DNA of 61,990 nucleotides, from contig DIVR01000076.1 of the NCBI GenBank assembly GCA_002428325.1, positions 1 to 61,990 of the forward strand, given 5' to 3'. The stretch's first letter is position 1. Each line of letters begins with the position of its first letter. Below are positions 59,991 to 61,990 of the stretch, in pieces. The notes below the pieces were generated by a model. That model was not told the origin of the DNA, ran no database searches, and saw only the letters and a list, made by a program, of their open reading frames with translations. The position numbers and the translations under genes are program-made. The DNA is from a bacterium UBP4_UBA6127. Its GTDB lineage: Bacteria; UBP4; UBA4092.

Positions 59991-61964
59991 TTACCTCCCA
60001 ATAGCATGAATCATTATCGTAACAGCATTTGTATCTGCTTCATTAGCATCTACTGCTGAAGAATCATTCCAAACTACACGGAAGGTCCCACCTGTTGAGG
60101 TTAGCGAAGTCCATTGAACATTGTATACACGCGATGATGAAAAACCTGCATTTTTAAGTTTAATACCTTCTGTAACACTAGGTGATTGAGTAAATGGCGC
60201 TGACCAGGTAACACTGACACCACCATTAATATAATCAACAGAGGTAAGAATATCATAATAAGTTCCGGCAGTAAGGGTTTGTGATGTTGCAGACCCAATC
60301 CATGAAGCATTTTGTTGACTCACGTCAACACCATCAACTGTATAGCCGGGATTTACAATAATATTTCCAGCTCTAAGTTTTAGATTTCCCGTTCCTATTT
60401 CAACTCTTTCCGTTGGTGGCGTAGTATAGGTAAATATCCCTACGCATCCCCCTGCACTTTGTAATATCAGATTAGTCCAGGCCTCTCCGGATCTCCCTGC
60501 ATTGATATACCCGGTATCATTATACGAATCATACCCCAAAATCAATCTTTTATTTGTTGAAGTTACCCCCATAGACATTATTTGACCATCTTCTAGAGAA
60601 CGATAGTCATAAGTAGTCCTGGGATCTGCACCAACCTGCAACCAGCCATAATTGACATTATATATATTCTGACTAATTCGACCGTTAAAACGCTGAGAAC
60701 CGCTCCATTGATTTGTCTTATCTAATAATGGGACATTTGATGAAAGCCTTGAATCTGATAAAGTTCCTCCAATTATGTTGGCAGCTGAAGTTAATGTTGT
60801 AGAGGTGCTGGCTGTATAGGAATAATCAGTTGTTCTAGCTGTAGTAGCATAAGATGCAGATAACGAATAGTTTGTTGTAGCATTCAGATAATTTCCGACA
60901 ATACGGTTTGATGGAACAATCCCATTTAGAATGTTATTTGCTGAAACTAAATAGTTGGTTGTAATTGATTGATATGCTTGGTGTGCTTGAGCAGCTGTCA
61001 AAGCTGATAAGGCATAATTAGCGTCATTCGCATAATTCACGGATGCATTTGAATAATTCCCAATTATTCGATTTGTGTTAATTACCCCAGCCAAAATATT
61101 ACCAGCATTATATAAATATTCACTTGTTATCGAACTGAATGAATTACTAACAGTGGCTTGCCCATATATACCCTGAAGACATTCAGATGTAAGTATCCCA
61201 CTTATAATATTTGATGCAGAAGTTAAATACTCTGTTGTTTTTGAGGTAAAAGAAAATTGTGTTGTCGAACTGTTTGGGAGATTTGTTAGTAGTGAACCAT
61301 CTCCAATAAAAATACCGGATTCAAGCCGAATATTACCAGTAGCTTGAATTGCATCTGCATATACACCATCTACGGTTGTTCCTCCAGAAACAGTGATTCC
61401 AACTCCACCTTGGACTCCATCGCCTAAACCAGCATTACCGCCATAAACAATTAACCCCTGTCCGCCAGAACCCCCAAGAGATCCAGAGGCAATAGCATCT
61501 CCACCAATACCGCCTTTTACTATCGCCCCAGCTCCTCCGGATGACGCATCCCCTTGTTGTTCATTACCATTAGCCCCAGCTCCACCATATATTTCTGAAC
61601 CAGTCCCGCCAAGGCCAGAAGGCCCTGCTCCAGTTTTACCATTTCCACCATATAAAACAGCTCCGGTTCCCCCAATAACCCCATAATTACTTTTACCACC
61701 CGTTGCGATTAAACCAGAACCCGAATCACCAAAAACATCCCCATCAACACCATTAGCAATAATTGCATCATCTGTTCCATTAACCATTAAGCCAATTTCT
61801 CCATTATCAACCGGCGTAATATTTACACTCGCCTCATAAAATGTCCCATTTGTAAAAGTATTATTTCCATTGAACACATTATATGCGTTCTTTTTTACAA
61901 TATTACTACTTAACCGACTATCACTTAATGTCCCATCCAGAATGTTTGCGGCAGATGTTAATGT
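59991..61964 (-). CDS. Repetitive fibre/adhesin-like protein, 5' end missing
   Basis: At least 657 residues; the frame is open to a TAA at 61965-61967. A Gly-rich region (GGTGSEIYGGAGANGNEQQG, KGGIGGDAIASGSLGGSGGQ) comes first. FIGDGSLLTNLPN, a motif of surface fibre-like proteins, follows. Then there are repeats of about 57 residues (ITSEYLYNAGNILAGVINTN-RIIGNY and ITTNYLVSANNILNGIVPSN-RIVGNY). The C-terminus is beta-rich (MSMGVTSTNKRLILGYDSYN). The upstream piece LTSAANILDGTLSDSRLSSN copies the internal TSAANIIGGTLSDSRLSSN, so the true protein was longer. It has no start of its own; a GTG at 61877 is the first possible internal start. It ends at a likely insertion tip. Confidence 0.65.
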   Translation of the reverse strand, partial: TLTSAANILDGTLSDSRLSSNIVKKNAYNVFNGNNTFTNGTFYEASVNITPVDNGEIGLMVNGTDDAIIANGVDGDVFGDSGSGLIATGGKSNYGVIGGTGAVLYGGNGKTGAGPSGLGGTGSEIYGGAGANGNEQQGDASSGGAGAIVKGGIGGDAIASGSLGGSGGQGLIVYGGNAGLGDGVQGGVGITVSGGTTVDGVYADAIQATGNIRLESGIFIGDGSLLTNLPNSSTTQFSFTSKTTEYLTSASNIISGILTSECLQGIYGQATVSNSFSSITSEYLYNAGNILAGVINTNRIIGNYSNASVNYANDANYALSALTAAQAHQAYQSITTNYLVSANNILNGIVPSNRIVGNYLNATTNYSLSASYATTARTTDYSYTASTSTTLTSAANIIGGTLSDSRLSSNVPLLDKTNQWSGSQRFNGRISQNIYNVNYGWLQVGADPRTTYDYRSLEDGQIMSMGVTSTNKRLILGYDSYNDTGYINAGRSGEAWTNLILQSAGGCVGIFTYTTPPTERVEIGTGNLKLRAGNIIVNPGYTVDGVDVSQQNASWIGSATSQTLTAGTYYDILTSVDYINGGVSVTWSAPFTQSPSVTEGIKLKNAGFSSSRVYNVQWTSLTSTGGTFRVVWNDSSAVDANEADTNAVTIMIHAIGR

Positions 61965-61990
61965 TTAAAGTGGACCCCCATGTCTAGACA
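61965..61990. mobile_element. Probable tip of an insertion sequence at the right edge
   Basis: The last 26 bp, read from the edge inward, are TGTCTAGACATGGGGGTCCA then CTTTAA. They do not continue the repeats of the fibre gene, begin with TG as in IS3/IS21/IS481-type ends, and put a stop codon in the fibre gene frame. The window ending exactly here would fit an assembly break at a multicopy IS. Confidence 0.4.

Overview
Organism. The window comes from a diderm, LPS-making bacterium that I cannot place with certainty. An outer-membrane and lipid A block (bamA, skp/ompH, lpxD, an lpxC-fabZ fusion) and lolE-lolD show a Gram-negative envelope. The mcsA-mcsB-clpC group, best known from Firmicutes, sits in the same stretch. 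The lpxC-fabZ fusion, detached rpoB-rpoC pair and large multidomain secreted proteins suit a PVC/FCB-like or candidate-phylum lineage. That placement is inference. TGA is an ordinary stop codon (for example in pdxH), yet one gene reads through an in-frame TGA and is very probably a selenoprotein.

Layout. 1-3.1 kb is AT-rich accessory DNA: a broken secreted gene at the left edge, decayed RHS fragments and small membrane proteins ending in an RDD protein. 3.2-6.7 kb holds a secreted endonuclease I with FN3 and lamin-tail-like domains, and pdxH. 7-15.8 kb is rpoB-rpoC, without rplKAJL upstream or rpsL/rpsG downstream. 15.9-26.2 kb holds a TPR protein, gmhB-like phosphatase, SMP-30-like protein, GT39-type glycosyltransferase, GcvR-like ACT protein, secreted GH/CBM9 enzyme, the selenoprotein, a DNPH1-like hydrolase and a frameshifted Mor-like gene. 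26.4-31.6 kb has a GldA/F/G-type exporter and lolE-lolD. 31.7-33.5 kb is an arsenic module (MarR, ArsM-GNAT fusion) on the minus strand. 33.7-46.2 kb is ilvE, mcsA-mcsB-clpC, bamA-skp-lpxD-lpxC/fabZ and a leuB-type dehydrogenase. 46.5-48.6 kb is a secreted propeller/NodB deacetylase/golvesin-type protein. 48.6-49.9 kb has no gene but holds an inverted-repeat element and three tandem ~174-bp structured repeats. 49.9-51.2 kb has three small membrane proteins, two with zinc ribbons. 51.4-62 kb is an AT-rich minus-strand island: two alternating pairs of paralogous membrane proteins (one frameshifted), a TPR protein, an intact RHS protein, a small secreted protein and a repetitive fibre-like protein cut off at the right edge by what looks like an insertion-sequence tip.

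Most notable signals: (1) the UxxC thioredoxin-like selenoprotein with a hairpin fitting the bacterial SECIS rules; (2) six copies at four loci of an 18-bp palindrome TTTTGACANNTGTCAAAA; (3) tandem repeats at 49.25-49.70 kb, each folding as a three-way junction; (4) the A-B-A-B paralogue array beside the RHS gene; (5) a MarR/ArsM-GNAT module with a palindromic operator over its -10 box; (6) several genes with a -10 box exactly 9-10 nt before the ATG, suggesting leaderless mRNAs; (7) a shared VPVELSxF C-terminus on two unrelated secreted proteins.
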